This document shows, piece after piece, positions 1-8,635 of a DNA stretch of 64,000 nt. Origin of the DNA: an uncultured Aquimarina sp. (lineage in GTDB: Bacteria > Bacteroidota > Bacteroidia > Flavobacteriales > Flavobacteriaceae); NCBI GenBank assembly GCA_947498455.1, contig CANMKK010000004.1, positions 1-64,000 of the forward strand. Direction: 5' to 3'. Every line of letters starts with the position of its first letter. The stretch's first letter is position 1. A program made the position numbers and the translations under genes. The notes below the pieces were generated by a model. That model worked only from the letters and a program-made list of their open reading frames with translations, made no database searches and was not told the origin of the DNA.

Positions 1-27
1 AGCAAATATTTCTTGTGAATTCATCAT
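1..27 (-). CDS. 5' end of an unidentified gene running off the window
   Basis: On the minus strand two consecutive ATG codons (27-25 and 24-22) open a frame that stays open to the window edge and reads MMNSQEIFA. An A/G-rich stretch (AAAGG) lies just upstream, as expected for a start in this phylum. Only nine residues are visible, so no function can be given, and the call rests on start context alone. Confidence 0.35.
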
Positions 28-97
28 CCTTTAAAAATAACTTTTTTATCCTACCCACTCAAATCAACATAGAGCCACTTTTTTTGACTAAACAAAC

Positions 98-128
98 AAA
101 CCCAATCAGATAAATTGATTGGGTTTTT
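98..128 (+). terminator. Rho-independent terminator-like hairpin
   Basis: An 11-bp perfect stem (98-108 with 116-126) around a 7-nt loop is followed by a T-rich run on the plus strand. No plus-strand gene is clearly visible before it, so it may terminate something outside the window or act as a leader structure for the minus-strand gene at 1-27. From 129 to about 344 the DNA is very AT-rich and I see no gene or RNA in it. Confidence 0.6.
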
Positions 129-344
129 ATTTTTTATAAAGACCTTAACTGAAGTTAGACTATTATCACAACTTTTTATCAAAAAATTAAAATTAACCCT
201 TTTAAGAAACTTTAAGATCTCATCATATAATATTACATTACTTCTTTTTTTTATCATCTTAAATACTCTTAATTTAAGTTCTTTTTAATAAAGAAAAACA
301 ATATTAATTATAAATCAATAATTTTTATTTATATTAATAAAAAT

Positions 345-352
345 TACCTTTG
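345..352 (+). promoter_or_regulatory. Bacteroidota -7 promoter element (TACCTTTG)
   Basis: TACCTTTG matches the TAnnTTTG consensus of Bacteroidota sigma-ABfr promoters and lies 17 nt before the ATG of the secreted protein at 370. The -33 TTG half is not well conserved. Confidence 0.55.
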
Positions 353-369
353 CTTAAATTTTAACAATC

Positions 370-879
370 ATGAATAAATACTTAGTAATTCTATTTTTTA
401 TATCCGGGAGCATTTTTTCTCAAAATATAAATACTCTTAAAGAATATGCATTACGAGATGCCAAATTAGTTTGTGAAGCTTCTATGAAGAAAGATTACAA
501 TACTATATTAAAATTTACTCATCCCCTTATTTTAAAAAAATACGGAGAAAAACAATTAAAACAATTAACAGAAGATATTTTTAAAACGATGTCTGCTCAA
601 AAAATAAAAATTATAAATTCTGCTGTTGATGAACTTACAGATATTAGAAAAGAGAAAAAAGAATATCGCTGTCTTATTAAAAATACCATTAGAATGGATT
701 TTAATGGAAGGAAAGTAACTTTAAAAAGTTCTCTTTTTGGCTTTTATGATAAAAAAAGAGAGCACTGGTATTTTATTGAATCTAATAAACTTCTGGATGA
801 TCCAGAAACCAAAGAGCTTTTTCCAAGTTTTAAGACTGAAATAGAGATTCCAATTGATGAACAAATCAGTGAAAATTAA
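370..879 (+). CDS. secreted hypothetical protein
   Basis: A 169-residue protein with an N-terminal signal peptide (hydrophobic residues about 4-16, ending FSQ). The mature part is Lys/Glu-rich with alternating helical and strand-like stretches, and ends in an acidic tail. I do not recognise a named family. The size and the tyrosine/phenylalanine pattern near residues 115-140 (FGFYDKKREHWYFIE) resemble small NTF2-like or DUF4440-type periplasmic folds, but this is only an impression. It is a single gene with its own -7 element and a strong bidirectional terminator separating it from convergent glnS. Confidence 0.8.
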   Translation: MNKYLVILFFISGSIFSQNINTLKEYALRDAKLVCEASMKKDYNTILKFTHPLILKKYGEKQLKQLTEDIFKTMSAQKIKIINSAVDELTDIRKEKKEYRCLIKNTIRMDFNGRKVTLKSSLFGFYDKKREHWYFIESNKLLDDPETKELFPSFKTEIEIPIDEQISEN

Positions 880-920
880 AAAATTAAGGGCATTATAAAT
901 ATTATAATGCCCTTAATTTT
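880..920. terminator. bidirectional terminator
   Basis: A perfect 19-bp stem (880-898 with 902-920) with a 3-nt loop lies between the convergent genes at 370-879 and glnS. It is flanked by A-rich sequence on one side and T-rich sequence on the other, so it can serve both strands. Confidence 0.8.
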
Positions 921-928
921 TTATACTA

Positions 929-2974
929 TTATATTATATATATATCAGCTAATTTAGATGCTTCCATTCTCAATAATTCATTAGCATCTTCTTTCCCTTT
1001 AGTAATAAAGTCCATTGCCAACTGATCGGGTTGTAACCCTTTTATTCTTAATATTTCACCTAAAGCAATAGTAACAACAATTCTAGTCCCAACCTTTTTA
1101 ACAGCTGTACCATAAAGTGGTATCAATTCTTCGATATTGACTGTTTTTGCTGCTTCAATTATTTTTGCTCTTAGTATTTCTCTCTTATCTTCAGGTAAAT
1201 TGGTATACTTCTTCCCTCCTCTTTTGATCACATCTATTCCGGAGATATTAGCACTAGTATTTGCTTGTGGTTTATTAGAATGTGATTGTTTATTCTCTAC
1301 TGGTTTTACTTTGGCCCAAGTATCCCGCAAACCAACTGTTTTGTTAAAAACTAGGGCTTCTTTTTTACTATCCAAATCAACATTAAAATATCCTAATCGC
1401 TGAAATTGAAATTGATCCAATATTTTAGATGATTGTAAACTTGGCTCAACATAACCAGTAACTACTTTTAATGAATCCGGGTTCACAAAATCCATAAAAT
1501 CTTTATCCTTATGACCATCTGGTGCTTCATCATTAAATAATCTGTCATATATTCTAACTTCTGCCGGTATTGCATGTTTTATTGATACCCAATGTAGTGT
1601 TCCTTTTACATTTCGTTTTGATTCTTCTGTACCACTCCCCGATCTACTTTTAGGATCATATGTACAATGAATTTCTGTTATATCTCCATTAACATCTTTC
1701 ACAACACTTTCTCCTTTGATGATATAAGCATTTTTTAGACGTACTTCTTTTCCGAGCGTTAATCTAAAATACTTTCGCCCCGCTTCTTCTTTAAAATCTT
1801 CTCTTTCTATATATAATTCGTTAGAAAAAGGTACTTTTCTACATCCTGTGGTAAGATCTTCAGGGTTATTTTCTGCTTCTAACCATTCGTCATCAACTGT
1901 ATAATTAGATATTACTAATTTTACTGGATCTAATACAGCCATAACTCTAGATGCAGTTTTGTTTAGATCTTCTCTTATACAAAACTCTAACAAAGAAACA
2001 TCAATAACATTTTCTCTTTTAGCTACTCCCACAGTTTCTATAAACTTTCTTATTGATGCAGGGGTATAGCCTCTTCTCTTTAGAGCCGAAATCGTAGGCA
2101 TCCTAGGATCGTCCCATCCATTTACTATACCATCGTTAACTAATCTAAGCAACTTACGTTTACTCATAATAGTATAACTAAGGTTTAAACGTGCAAATTC
2201 ACGCTGCTTAGGCCTTATATTATTTTCTGAATATACTTGATCCAAAAACCAATCATAGAGCTTTCTATGGGGCTTAAATTCTAATGAACAAAGTGAATGA
2301 GATATACGCTCTATATAATCACTTTCTCCATGTGTCCAATCATACATAGGATATATACACCAATCATTTCCTGTTCTATGGTGTTCTTTCTTAAGTATTC
2401 TATACATTAAAGGATCCCGCATCAACATGTTGGGGTCTTCCATATCTATTTTTGCCCTAACCACATACGCTCCTTCATCAAATTCTCCTTCTTTCATTCT
2501 TCGGAACAAATCCAAGTTTTCTTCTATAGATCTATCTCTATATGGACTATTTGTACCCGGTAGCGTTGTGGTTCCTTTCTGTTCTGCAATCTGCTCAGAA
2601 GATTGAGCATCCACATATGCTTTTCCTTTTTTAATCAATGCTATTGTCCAATCATATAATTGCCGAAAATAATCAGAGGAATAACATTCTTTATCCCATT
2701 GATATCCTAACCAAGAAATATCTTTCTTAATCGCATCAACATATTCCTGCTCTTCTTTTGCAGGATTTGTATCATCAAAACGTAAATTAACGGGAGCATT
2801 ATATCTAAGTCCTAATCCAAAACTTATACCTATAGCCTTGGTATGTCCAATATGTAAATACCCATTAGGCTCAGGAGGGAAACGAAAACGTAACTCATTA
2901 GATTTCATTCCATTTTCTAAGTCTTCTTCTATTATATTCTCAATAAAATTGAGTGATTTTTTTTCTTCTGTCAT
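929..2974 (-). CDS. glnS: glutaminyl-tRNA synthetase
   Basis: A class I aminoacyl-tRNA synthetase that charges tRNA-Gln with glutamine in the cytoplasm. The HIGH motif is seen in PPEPNGYLHIGHTKAI near residue 38, and the KMSKR-equivalent in TIMSKRKLLRLV. The start was placed at 2974 (MTEEKKSLNF), which aligns with GlnRS N-termini; an upstream in-frame ATG at 2995 would only add MCFYFLA. At 681 residues it is about 120 longer than E. coli GlnRS. After the anticodon-binding domain there is a Ser/Asn/Gln-rich linker and a Lys-rich helical C-terminal extension, as in GlnRS proteins annotated as YqeY fusions, although I cannot confirm a YqeY fold here. Confidence 0.97.
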   Translation of the reverse strand: MTEEKKSLNFIENIIEEDLENGMKSNELRFRFPPEPNGYLHIGHTKAIGISFGLGLRYNAPVNLRFDDTNPAKEEQEYVDAIKKDISWLGYQWDKECYSSDYFRQLYDWTIALIKKGKAYVDAQSSEQIAEQKGTTTLPGTNSPYRDRSIEENLDLFRRMKEGEFDEGAYVVRAKIDMEDPNMLMRDPLMYRILKKEHHRTGNDWCIYPMYDWTHGESDYIERISHSLCSLEFKPHRKLYDWFLDQVYSENNIRPKQREFARLNLSYTIMSKRKLLRLVNDGIVNGWDDPRMPTISALKRRGYTPASIRKFIETVGVAKRENVIDVSLLEFCIREDLNKTASRVMAVLDPVKLVISNYTVDDEWLEAENNPEDLTTGCRKVPFSNELYIEREDFKEEAGRKYFRLTLGKEVRLKNAYIIKGESVVKDVNGDITEIHCTYDPKSRSGSGTEESKRNVKGTLHWVSIKHAIPAEVRIYDRLFNDEAPDGHKDKDFMDFVNPDSLKVVTGYVEPSLQSSKILDQFQFQRLGYFNVDLDSKKEALVFNKTVGLRDTWAKVKPVENKQSHSNKPQANTSANISGIDVIKRGGKKYTNLPEDKREILRAKIIEAAKTVNIEELIPLYGTAVKKVGTRIVVTIALGEILRIKGLQPDQLAMDFITKGKEDANELLRMEASKLADIYII

Positions 2975-3128
2975 TGCTAAAAAATAAAAACACAAAACTA
3001 CCTAATATTACCTAATATTTCTAATGACTCACAACAATTGTATATAATCTATCAAGTATCTAAATACTTATGTATGATTTATTGCCTAAAACGATACTTT
3101 TACTACTTTTCAAATAAAAGATTCTTGC

Positions 3129-3136
3129 TACCTTTG
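3129..3136 (+). promoter_or_regulatory. -7 promoter element of folB (TACCTTTG)
   Basis: TACCTTTG matches TAnnTTTG and lies 11 nt before the GTG start of folB. The predicted transcript would have almost no leader, which is common in this phylum. Confidence 0.6.
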
Positions 3137-3147
3137 TAAAAAAATTA

Positions 3148-3504
3148 GTGGGATTAATAAAATTAAAAAACATCAAGATATACGCATATCATGGATGTCT
3201 TATAGAAGAGAAAAAAATTGGCTCTGATTATAGAGTTGATTTAAATATAAAGGCTAATCTTAACAAATCAGCAAGTACCGATCATCTTGCAGATACTGTA
3301 GATTATGTACATCTTAATCATATAGTTAAGGAAGAAATGGCTATTCCTTCTAAGTTACTAGAACACGCAGCCGAACGTATCCTTAATCGGATATTAAAAG
3401 AGCTACCCCTTGTTGATAAAGCAACCATAGATGTATCCAAAATTAACCCACCAATTGGAGGAAATGTAGAGATGGTTACAATTACTAGGAGTAAAAAACG
3501 ATAA
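3148..3504 (+). CDS. folB: dihydroneopterin aldolase
   Basis: Cleaves 7,8-dihydroneopterin to 6-hydroxymethyl-dihydropterin and glycolaldehyde in folate biosynthesis. At 118 residues it has the usual family length. The N-terminal strand followed by YHGCLIEEKKIG matches the family's GxxxEE signature, DTVDYVHL holds the conserved Tyr, and VSKINPP near the end holds the catalytic-region Lys. The start is GTG at 3148, directly behind the -7 element; no ATG lies in a suitable place. It stands alone, followed by tRNA-Cys. Confidence 0.93.
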   Translation: MGLIKLKNIKIYAYHGCLIEEKKIGSDYRVDLNIKANLNKSASTDHLADTVDYVHLNHIVKEEMAIPSKLLEHAAERILNRILKELPLVDKATIDVSKINPPIGGNVEMVTITRSKKR

Positions 3505-3532
3505 ATAAATCCAAAGTATTCATAAATTTTTT

Positions 3533-3540
3533 TACATTTG
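3533..3540 (+). promoter_or_regulatory. -7 promoter element of tRNA-Cys (TACATTTG)
   Basis: TACATTTG fits TAnnTTTG and ends 19 nt before the first base of the tRNA acceptor stem, which suits a tRNA promoter with a short 5' leader. Confidence 0.6.
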
Positions 3541-3559
3541 CGCTCTAAGACACAAAAAG

Positions 3560-3630
3560 GGTGTCGTGGCCGAGTGGCTAGGCAGTGGTCTGCAACACCA
3601 TCTACAGCGGTTCGAATCCGCTCGACACCT
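3560..3630 (+). tRNA. tRNA-Cys (GCA)
   Basis: A complete cloverleaf can be folded by eye. The acceptor stem GGTGTCG (3560-3566) pairs with CGACACC (3623-3629). The anticodon stem surrounds the loop CTGCAAC, with anticodon GCA at 3592-3594, and the T arm contains GGTTCGAATCC. The discriminator is T and CCA is not encoded. The short 71-nt form with a small variable loop is normal for tRNA-Cys. Confidence 0.96.
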
Positions 3631-3633
3631 CAA

Positions 3634-3663
3634 AAAAAACCTGTGAATTATCACAGGTTTTTT
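3634..3663. terminator. bidirectional terminator after tRNA-Cys
   Basis: A 13-bp A/T-flanked stem built on ACCTGTGA/TCACAGGT (3634-3646 with 3651-3663), with A-run and T-run sides, separates tRNA-Cys from the convergent exporter gene. Confidence 0.75.
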
Positions 3664-3691
3664 TATTTTATAAAACTTCTTAGAATAGTAT

Positions 3692-4387
3692 CTACTTATA
3701 ATTGGATTCTGGAGCAATTCTGTCAATTCTATCCTTAATCTTTTTTTCCATAGTATCTGGTAATACTCCTTTTACTATTACAAAAACACCTGAAATAATC
3801 AATATAACGCTAATAGCTCGTTTAATTAAATATGTTCTTCTTGGTGTTAGTTTTTTCTTTAGCCTCTTGGCTAGAAGCATTTTAAAAATATCAATAAAAA
3901 GATAGGTTCCTAGAATCATTGTAAAGAATAGTACTATTCTTTTTCCACTCATATTATCTTGTGTTCTAAATCCCACAAGTATAAAAATCCAAAATGCTAA
4001 TACACCTACATTAATAAAGTTAAGAAGAAAACCTTTAATAAAAAGCATAATATAATTACGCTTATTAATAATTTCAACAGATGTATCTCTTAGTTTCCTA
4101 TAATTTTTCTTCTCTTGTATGAAAGAAATAACACCATATGTAGCTATTAACACTCCCCCAAGAATTAAAAGAGCTGGATCATCTTTTATCTTATCTATTA
4201 GTTGTTTTGTACTGTAATATGCAATTAAAATAAAAACAATATCCGCAAAAATCACACCTAAATCAACGACAATAGCTGCTCTAAAACCCTTAATTGCAGC
4301 TGTTTCCAATAATACAAAAAAGACTGGACCAACTAAAAAAGCTAATAAAAAACCAATAGGGATAGCGGCCTGAGCATCTTGAAGCAT
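3692..4387 (-). CDS. LysE/RhtB-family amino-acid exporter
   Basis: An integral inner-membrane protein of 231 residues with about six hydrophobic segments. The N-terminus (AAIPIGFLLAFLVGPVFFVLL) carries the GPVFF-type signature of LysE translocators, and the usual Asp-containing third segment (DLGVIFADIVFILIAYY) follows. The family exports amino acids or small metabolites in antiport with protons. The substrate cannot be told from sequence, and the positively charged C-terminal tail gives no further hint. Monocistronic, with its own -7 element upstream. Confidence 0.85.
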   Translation of the reverse strand: MLQDAQAAIPIGFLLAFLVGPVFFVLLETAAIKGFRAAIVVDLGVIFADIVFILIAYYSTKQLIDKIKDDPALLILGGVLIATYGVISFIQEKKNYRKLRDTSVEIINKRNYIMLFIKGFLLNFINVGVLAFWIFILVGFRTQDNMSGKRIVLFFTMILGTYLFIDIFKMLLAKRLKKKLTPRRTYLIKRAISVILIISGVFVIVKGVLPDTMEKKIKDRIDRIAPESNYK

Positions 4388-4409
4388 AATTTTGCAAGTG
4401 TATTTCTTA

Positions 4410-4417
4410 CAAATTTA
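4410..4417 (-). promoter_or_regulatory. -7 promoter element of the LysE-type gene
   Basis: Read on the minus strand this is TAAATTTG, a TAnnTTTG match 22 nt before the ATG at 4387. Confidence 0.5.
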
Positions 4418-4428
4418 GAAAATACTAC

Positions 4429-5103
4429 TTAGTTAACCTCTATTATTTTGCCACCAAATACTTTTTTAGAATCAATTTCTTTTGGTTTTCCATAAATCCT
4501 AATGGTTCCACCTGCTGCAGTATTTGCTTTTACATACGTACTGGCATTTACGCTTGCCCTTCCTCCTGCACTAATTTTAACTTTTGTATTTTCTGTTCTT
4601 AAATCTTCTCCTATGTATTGTCCACCCGCTTTGACAGTCACTTCTTGATCCTTTGCTTTTCCTTCTAAATGTAGTTCTCCTCCTGTAACTGCTCTGGCAA
4701 TAAGTTGATCTGTATCTAATTTTGCAAATACCTCTCCTCCTTCCTGAGCTCTTATGTCCAATGTTGAAGATTCAATAGTTTCTTTTACACTTATCTTTGC
4801 ACCTTCATTAACGTCCAACTTAGAAATTGTGGTATAATATACAATCACCTTTGTATTATTGTTATCCCAAAGATTATCTAATGACATCTTAATTTTTAGA
4901 ATGTTATCTTTAATGACTACATCTACTTCTTGTTTATTGACACCAGAAATTTCTACTTTATTTTCTGTTCCTTTAAAAAGTTTTACTTCAATTTTATCAA
5001 AAACTTTGAGCTCACTAAAATCTCCAACTTTTTTGGTTATTATATCCTGTGATTGCACTAAGGTAACCATAAGTAAGAGTATTAAAACACTTAATTTTTT
5101 CAT
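4429..5103 (-). CDS. head-GIN domain protein (DUF2807)
   Basis: A 224-residue exported protein with a signal peptide (residues 1-19, ending VQSQ). The mature part is a repetitive parallel-beta solenoid: turns such as VNEGAKISVKE, AQEGGEVFAKL, AVTGGELHLEG and AAGGTIRIYG repeat about every 20 residues, as in the DUF2807 'putative auto-transporter adhesin, head GIN' family. These proteins are abundant in Bacteroidota and are thought to sit at the cell surface or in the periplasm; their function is not established. Monocistronic, between rnr and the exporter. Confidence 0.87.
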   Translation of the reverse strand: MKKLSVLILLLMVTLVQSQDIITKKVGDFSELKVFDKIEVKLFKGTENKVEISGVNKQEVDVVIKDNILKIKMSLDNLWDNNNTKVIVYYTTISKLDVNEGAKISVKETIESSTLDIRAQEGGEVFAKLDTDQLIARAVTGGELHLEGKAKDQEVTVKAGGQYIGEDLRTENTKVKISAGGRASVNASTYVKANTAAGGTIRIYGKPKEIDSKKVFGGKIIEVN

Positions 5104-5169
5104 TGACTTTAAATTTTAATGTTTGACTAAAAATGATTTATTGTATCACAAAACGATCTATATCTTGTA

Positions 5170-7365
5170 TTATTCTATTTCTTCTTTACTTCCTAATATT
5201 ACAAAATCGAGATGTCTCTTAATAAGATCAGCATTCTTAACTTGTACATATACTTCATCTCCCAATTGATATATTTTCTTCGAATTCTGACCAATAACTG
5301 CATATTCATCCTGATCAAAAACATAATGATCATCATTCATATCCTTAAGACGTATCATCCCTTCGCATTTATTATTTATAATTTCGACATATATCCCCCA
5401 TTCCGTTACACCCGAAATCACACCCAGAAATTGCTCATCTCCGTGATCTTTCATAAACTTTATTTGCATAAACTTTATTGAATCCCTTTCTGCACTAGCG
5501 GCTAAATTTTCCATAGAACTACTATGGTTACACTTTTCTTCGAATTCTTCTTCTGATACAGTCTTACCATTATCCAGATAATGTTGTAACAAACGGTGTG
5601 CCATAACATCAGGATAGCGCCTAATTGGTGATGTAAAATGTGAGTAATAATCAAAAGCTAATCCATAATGTCCAATATTATGTGTTGTATATTCTGCCTT
5701 ACTCATACTTCTAATTGCCAAGGTATCTACAAGGTTTTGTTCCTTTTTACCCTGAACATCTTGTAATAGTCCGTTTAATGACTTGGTAGTTGTTTTACGA
5801 TCTCTTAAATCAAGTTTATAACCGAATCGTCCGATTATATTTTGCAATGCGGCTAGCTTTTCGTCATTCGGTTCATCGTGTACTCTATAAACAAATGTTT
5901 TTTTAGGGCTTTGCTTTCCGATGAATTCTGCCACTTTTTTATTAGCAAGTAACATAAACTCCTCAATAAGTTTATTAGCATCCTTAGAAGTCTTAAAAAA
6001 CACTCCTACAGGATTATTTTCTTCGTTTAGATTAAACTTTACTTCTACCTTATCAAAAGATATGGCTCCCTGCCCCATTCTTTTTGTACGCATTATTTTG
6101 GCAAGTTCATCTAATTTTAAAATAGCATCCGCTATTTTTTGATCAGTTTTATAGGATTTTCCACTAAGAGAAATTTCTGCAGGAATATTATTTTCTCTAG
6201 TTTCTATCACATGCTGTGCTTCTTCATAAGCAAATCTAGCGTCCGAATAAGTAACCGTTCTTCCGAACCATTGATTGACAATTTCTGCCTTATTATTTAG
6301 CTCAAAAACTGCTGAAAAGGTATACTTTTCTTCATTGGGGCGTAATGAACACGCATTATTAGATAATACTTCGGGTAGCATTGGCACTACCCTATCAACA
6401 AGATAAACAGAAGTAGCTCTTTCGTATGCTTCATCATCTAAAATTGTACCCGGTATCAAATAATGCGACACATCTGCTATATGAATTCCTACCTCATAAT
6501 TACCATTTTCTAAAACCTCGAATGACAATGCATCATCAAAGTCTTTAGCATCTTTAGGATCTATTGTAAATGTTAATGTTTTACGCATATCCCGACGTTT
6601 CTTAATCTCGGATTCTTGTATAGATGTATCTAAATTATTAGCGTAATTTTCTACTTCTTCAGGAAATTCATAGGGCAATCCATATTGTGCTAAAATGGCA
6701 TGAATTTCTGTATTATGATCACCTGGTTTACCTAATACTTTTACTACTCTTCCAAATGGAGAATCTGCTTTCTCTGGCCAATCTTCAAGTTTAACCAATA
6801 CTTTATCGCCATTTTCTGCATCTTTAATTTTATTTTTTGGAACAAAAATATCTGTATACATCCTGCCATCCTGCATATTAACAAACGCGTAATTCTTTTG
6901 GATTTCTATGACTCCAACAAACTCATCTCTTTTTCTAGAAATGATTCGAGCAATCTCTCCTTCACTTTTTCCTCTACGTCTACGTCTATAGACATACACT
7001 TCTACTTCATCTCCATTCAAAGCTTTATTTAAATTATTATTCGGAATAAAAATATCTTCTTCTAATTCGGTAACAATAACATATCCAGTACCTTTCGAAG
7101 TTATTTCCAGAATTCCTGTAAACGTATTTACATTTGGTATAATTTTAAACTTACCTCTTTCTACTTCTTCTATTTCTTTTTTAGCCGCAAGCTGAGATAA
7201 TTTCTTTATAATTTGATTTCGACTACTAGCATCACTAACTCCAAATTTAGCAGCAATCTGTTTATAATTAAATAATTGATTTGGTTCTGATTTAAGTATT
7301 TTCAGTATTCCCTGAGTAATATTTTCAATTTTTGGAGACTTCTTTCTTCTACTATTTCGTTTCAT
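5170..7365 (-). CDS. rnr: ribonuclease R
   Basis: A 3'-5' processive exoribonuclease of the RNB family, active on structured RNA in the cytoplasm. Order over 731 residues: a basic N-terminus, a winged-helix domain (about 15-75), cold-shock domains (about 80-230), the RNB catalytic domain with the Asp cluster in DPKDAKDFDDALS, and a C-terminal S1 domain (about 640-720). The motif HFTSPIRRYPDVMAHRLL marks the end of the RNB domain. No Lys-rich tail follows the S1 domain. Monocistronic; the ~230-bp gap before it is AT-rich and holds an inverted repeat at 7473-7502. Confidence 0.96.
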   Translation of the reverse strand: MKRNSRRKKSPKIENITQGILKILKSEPNQLFNYKQIAAKFGVSDASSRNQIIKKLSQLAAKKEIEEVERGKFKIIPNVNTFTGILEITSKGTGYVIVTELEEDIFIPNNNLNKALNGDEVEVYVYRRRRRGKSEGEIARIISRKRDEFVGVIEIQKNYAFVNMQDGRMYTDIFVPKNKIKDAENGDKVLVKLEDWPEKADSPFGRVVKVLGKPGDHNTEIHAILAQYGLPYEFPEEVENYANNLDTSIQESEIKKRRDMRKTLTFTIDPKDAKDFDDALSFEVLENGNYEVGIHIADVSHYLIPGTILDDEAYERATSVYLVDRVVPMLPEVLSNNACSLRPNEEKYTFSAVFELNNKAEIVNQWFGRTVTYSDARFAYEEAQHVIETRENNIPAEISLSGKSYKTDQKIADAILKLDELAKIMRTKRMGQGAISFDKVEVKFNLNEENNPVGVFFKTSKDANKLIEEFMLLANKKVAEFIGKQSPKKTFVYRVHDEPNDEKLAALQNIIGRFGYKLDLRDRKTTTKSLNGLLQDVQGKKEQNLVDTLAIRSMSKAEYTTHNIGHYGLAFDYYSHFTSPIRRYPDVMAHRLLQHYLDNGKTVSEEEFEEKCNHSSSMENLAASAERDSIKFMQIKFMKDHGDEQFLGVISGVTEWGIYVEIINNKCEGMIRLKDMNDDHYVFDQDEYAVIGQNSKKIYQLGDEVYVQVKNADLIKRHLDFVILGSKEEIE

Positions 7366-7472
7366 TAATGTCTTTAATAAGTAATATAAAATTATGGCTT
7401 ATTGTAAACAAGTATGTTTATTTATAAACAAGCCTTTATTAAATATTATAGTTGTTATATATTTATTTTATT

Positions 7473-7502
7473 ACTGTTAATCATAATTATTTGATTAACA
7501 GT
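7473..7502. repeat. inverted repeat in the rnr upstream gap
   Basis: An 11-bp perfect stem (CTGTTAATCA/TGATTAACAG core) around an 8-nt AT loop. It has no immediate T-run, so it is either a weak terminator or a binding site between rnr and the small membrane-protein gene. Confidence 0.4.
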
Positions 7503-7594
7503 TGTTAGTTTTTAAAAAATCTGATATTTTTCTTAAAATTTACTTAATTTTAAAATACCAAGAGTATTTTTTTTTCGTTTACCTAAGCATAAGA

Positions 7595-7774
7595 ATGTTG
7601 AAAGTCAAAAAAATTCATAGAATCATATTTTTATTTATCCTAATATTTTTATTGGGTATATATTTTTTTATGCTCTATATAGGGAATACTATAGATCAAA
7701 AAAACAAAATAAATGAGCAGTCAGAAATTAATAGTCCTGTTCATTCTGACCGAGAAGCAACACAAATTAATTAA
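7595..7774 (+). CDS. small single-pass membrane protein
   Basis: Starting at the ATG at 7595 gives a 59-residue protein: a basic N-terminus (MLKVKKIHR), one hydrophobic segment (about residues 11-31) and a polar Asn/Glu/Ser tail predicted to lie outside the membrane. The frame is open further upstream to 7502, but the added part is Phe/Lys-rich low-complexity sequence, so I prefer the internal start. No family is recognised. It lies 50 nt before a DUF2007 gene and may share its transcript. Confidence 0.5.
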   Translation: MLKVKKIHRIIFLFILIFLLGIYFFMLYIGNTIDQKNKINEQSEINSPVHSDREATQIN

Positions 7775-7824
7775 TTCTTTTCTATAATTTGTATATTTAC
7801 TACTCTAGTACTGGTAGTATCTCT

Positions 7825-8064
7825 ATGAAAGATTTTATTTCGATAGCAACTTTTACGTATCCAAACGAGTATGCAATATTACAACATCTTTTGGAAAGAG
7901 AAGGTATTTCCTATTTTTTTGAAAATGAAACCATGATTAGTGTATTTCCTTTTTACTCCAATGCACTAGGAGGAATTAACCTAAAAATACATATCAAAGA
8001 TAAATTAAGAGTTCTAGAAATCATTGATGAACTAAACAATGATTCTCATCTAAGAATAGTATAA
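7825..8064 (+). CDS. DUF2007-type signal-transducing protein
   Basis: From the ATG at 7825 (MKDFISIATF) the product is 79 residues, the usual size of DUF2007. The pattern is a strand, then a helix (YPNEYAILQHLLEREGI), then strands and a final helix (LRVLEIIDELN), which matches the small ACT/GlnB-like ferredoxin fold of this family. An earlier in-frame ATG at 7789 would add 12 residues unlike the family. Function is unproven; the family is annotated as putative signal transduction. Confidence 0.7.
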   Translation: MKDFISIATFTYPNEYAILQHLLEREGISYFFENETMISVFPFYSNALGGINLKIHIKDKLRVLEIIDELNNDSHLRIV

Positions 8065-8577
8065 TTCTATATTCAATTATAGTTTTCAACATATATACTA
8101 TATATACTTTTTCTTTTTCTTAATTTAAAAAAAATAAATAGTGATTATTATGTAGTGTTAATAGCGGTATAACTTTTATAAGATTTATTTGCTTTTTAGG
8201 TTAGTTTAAATTTTAAGCAACATATCAACAACATATTAATGATCTAAACAATTGAAAATGTTGTAAAAATGAATTTTAATTAACAACTGTTGATAGTTAT
8301 TAAACACACAAATTTTTTGATATTATTCTATAAAAAGTAGAGTTCATAACATGAATTTAATGTTTAAAAACTTAGCTAAAAATAGTAGAGTTATAATTTT
8401 GATTATTGATTAGAGTGCTTGTATTCTAATAAAAAATAAGATTACCAAAAATAGTTCCTCAATTTTAAGAACTATTTATCCACATGGTATGTTAACACAG
8501 AGTACCTAGTTATTAACATTGGGGTAACGTTAAGTTAATTTATTGATTTTTTGAACTTTACTTTTTTTAGATTGAAG
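8065..8577. other. AT-rich gap with a perfect DnaA box (weak oriC candidate)
   Basis: More than 500 bp without a credible ORF or RNA gene. It contains one exact DnaA box, TTATCCACA, at 8476-8484, plus nine-mers differing at two positions (for example TTATTAACA near 8510 and TTAAACACA near 8300). AT-rich runs surround them. The core genes on either side (rnr, rpiB, rnpA) fit a conserved chromosomal region. One exact box is thin evidence, so this may simply be a long leader before rpiB. Confidence 0.3.
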
Positions 8578-8585
8578 TATCTTTG
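8578..8585 (+). promoter_or_regulatory. -7 promoter element of rpiB (TATCTTTG)
   Basis: TATCTTTG fits TAnnTTTG, with a TTTTG about 25 nt upstream (8549-8553) as a possible -33 element. The rpiB start lies 50 nt downstream. Confidence 0.55.
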
Positions 8586-8635
8586 TTCTTTGTTTACATT
8601 TTACTTTATAAATTAATTTAAAAAAATAATAAGTT

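Noticed and set aside
51..257. A 68-codon minus-strand frame at the left edge
   Set aside because: It runs through a terminator hairpin and AT-rich DNA, has no clear start context, and is unlike any protein.
3532..3738. Short open frames on both strands across 3532-3738
   Set aside because: They are reading-frame shadows of tRNA-Cys and its terminator.
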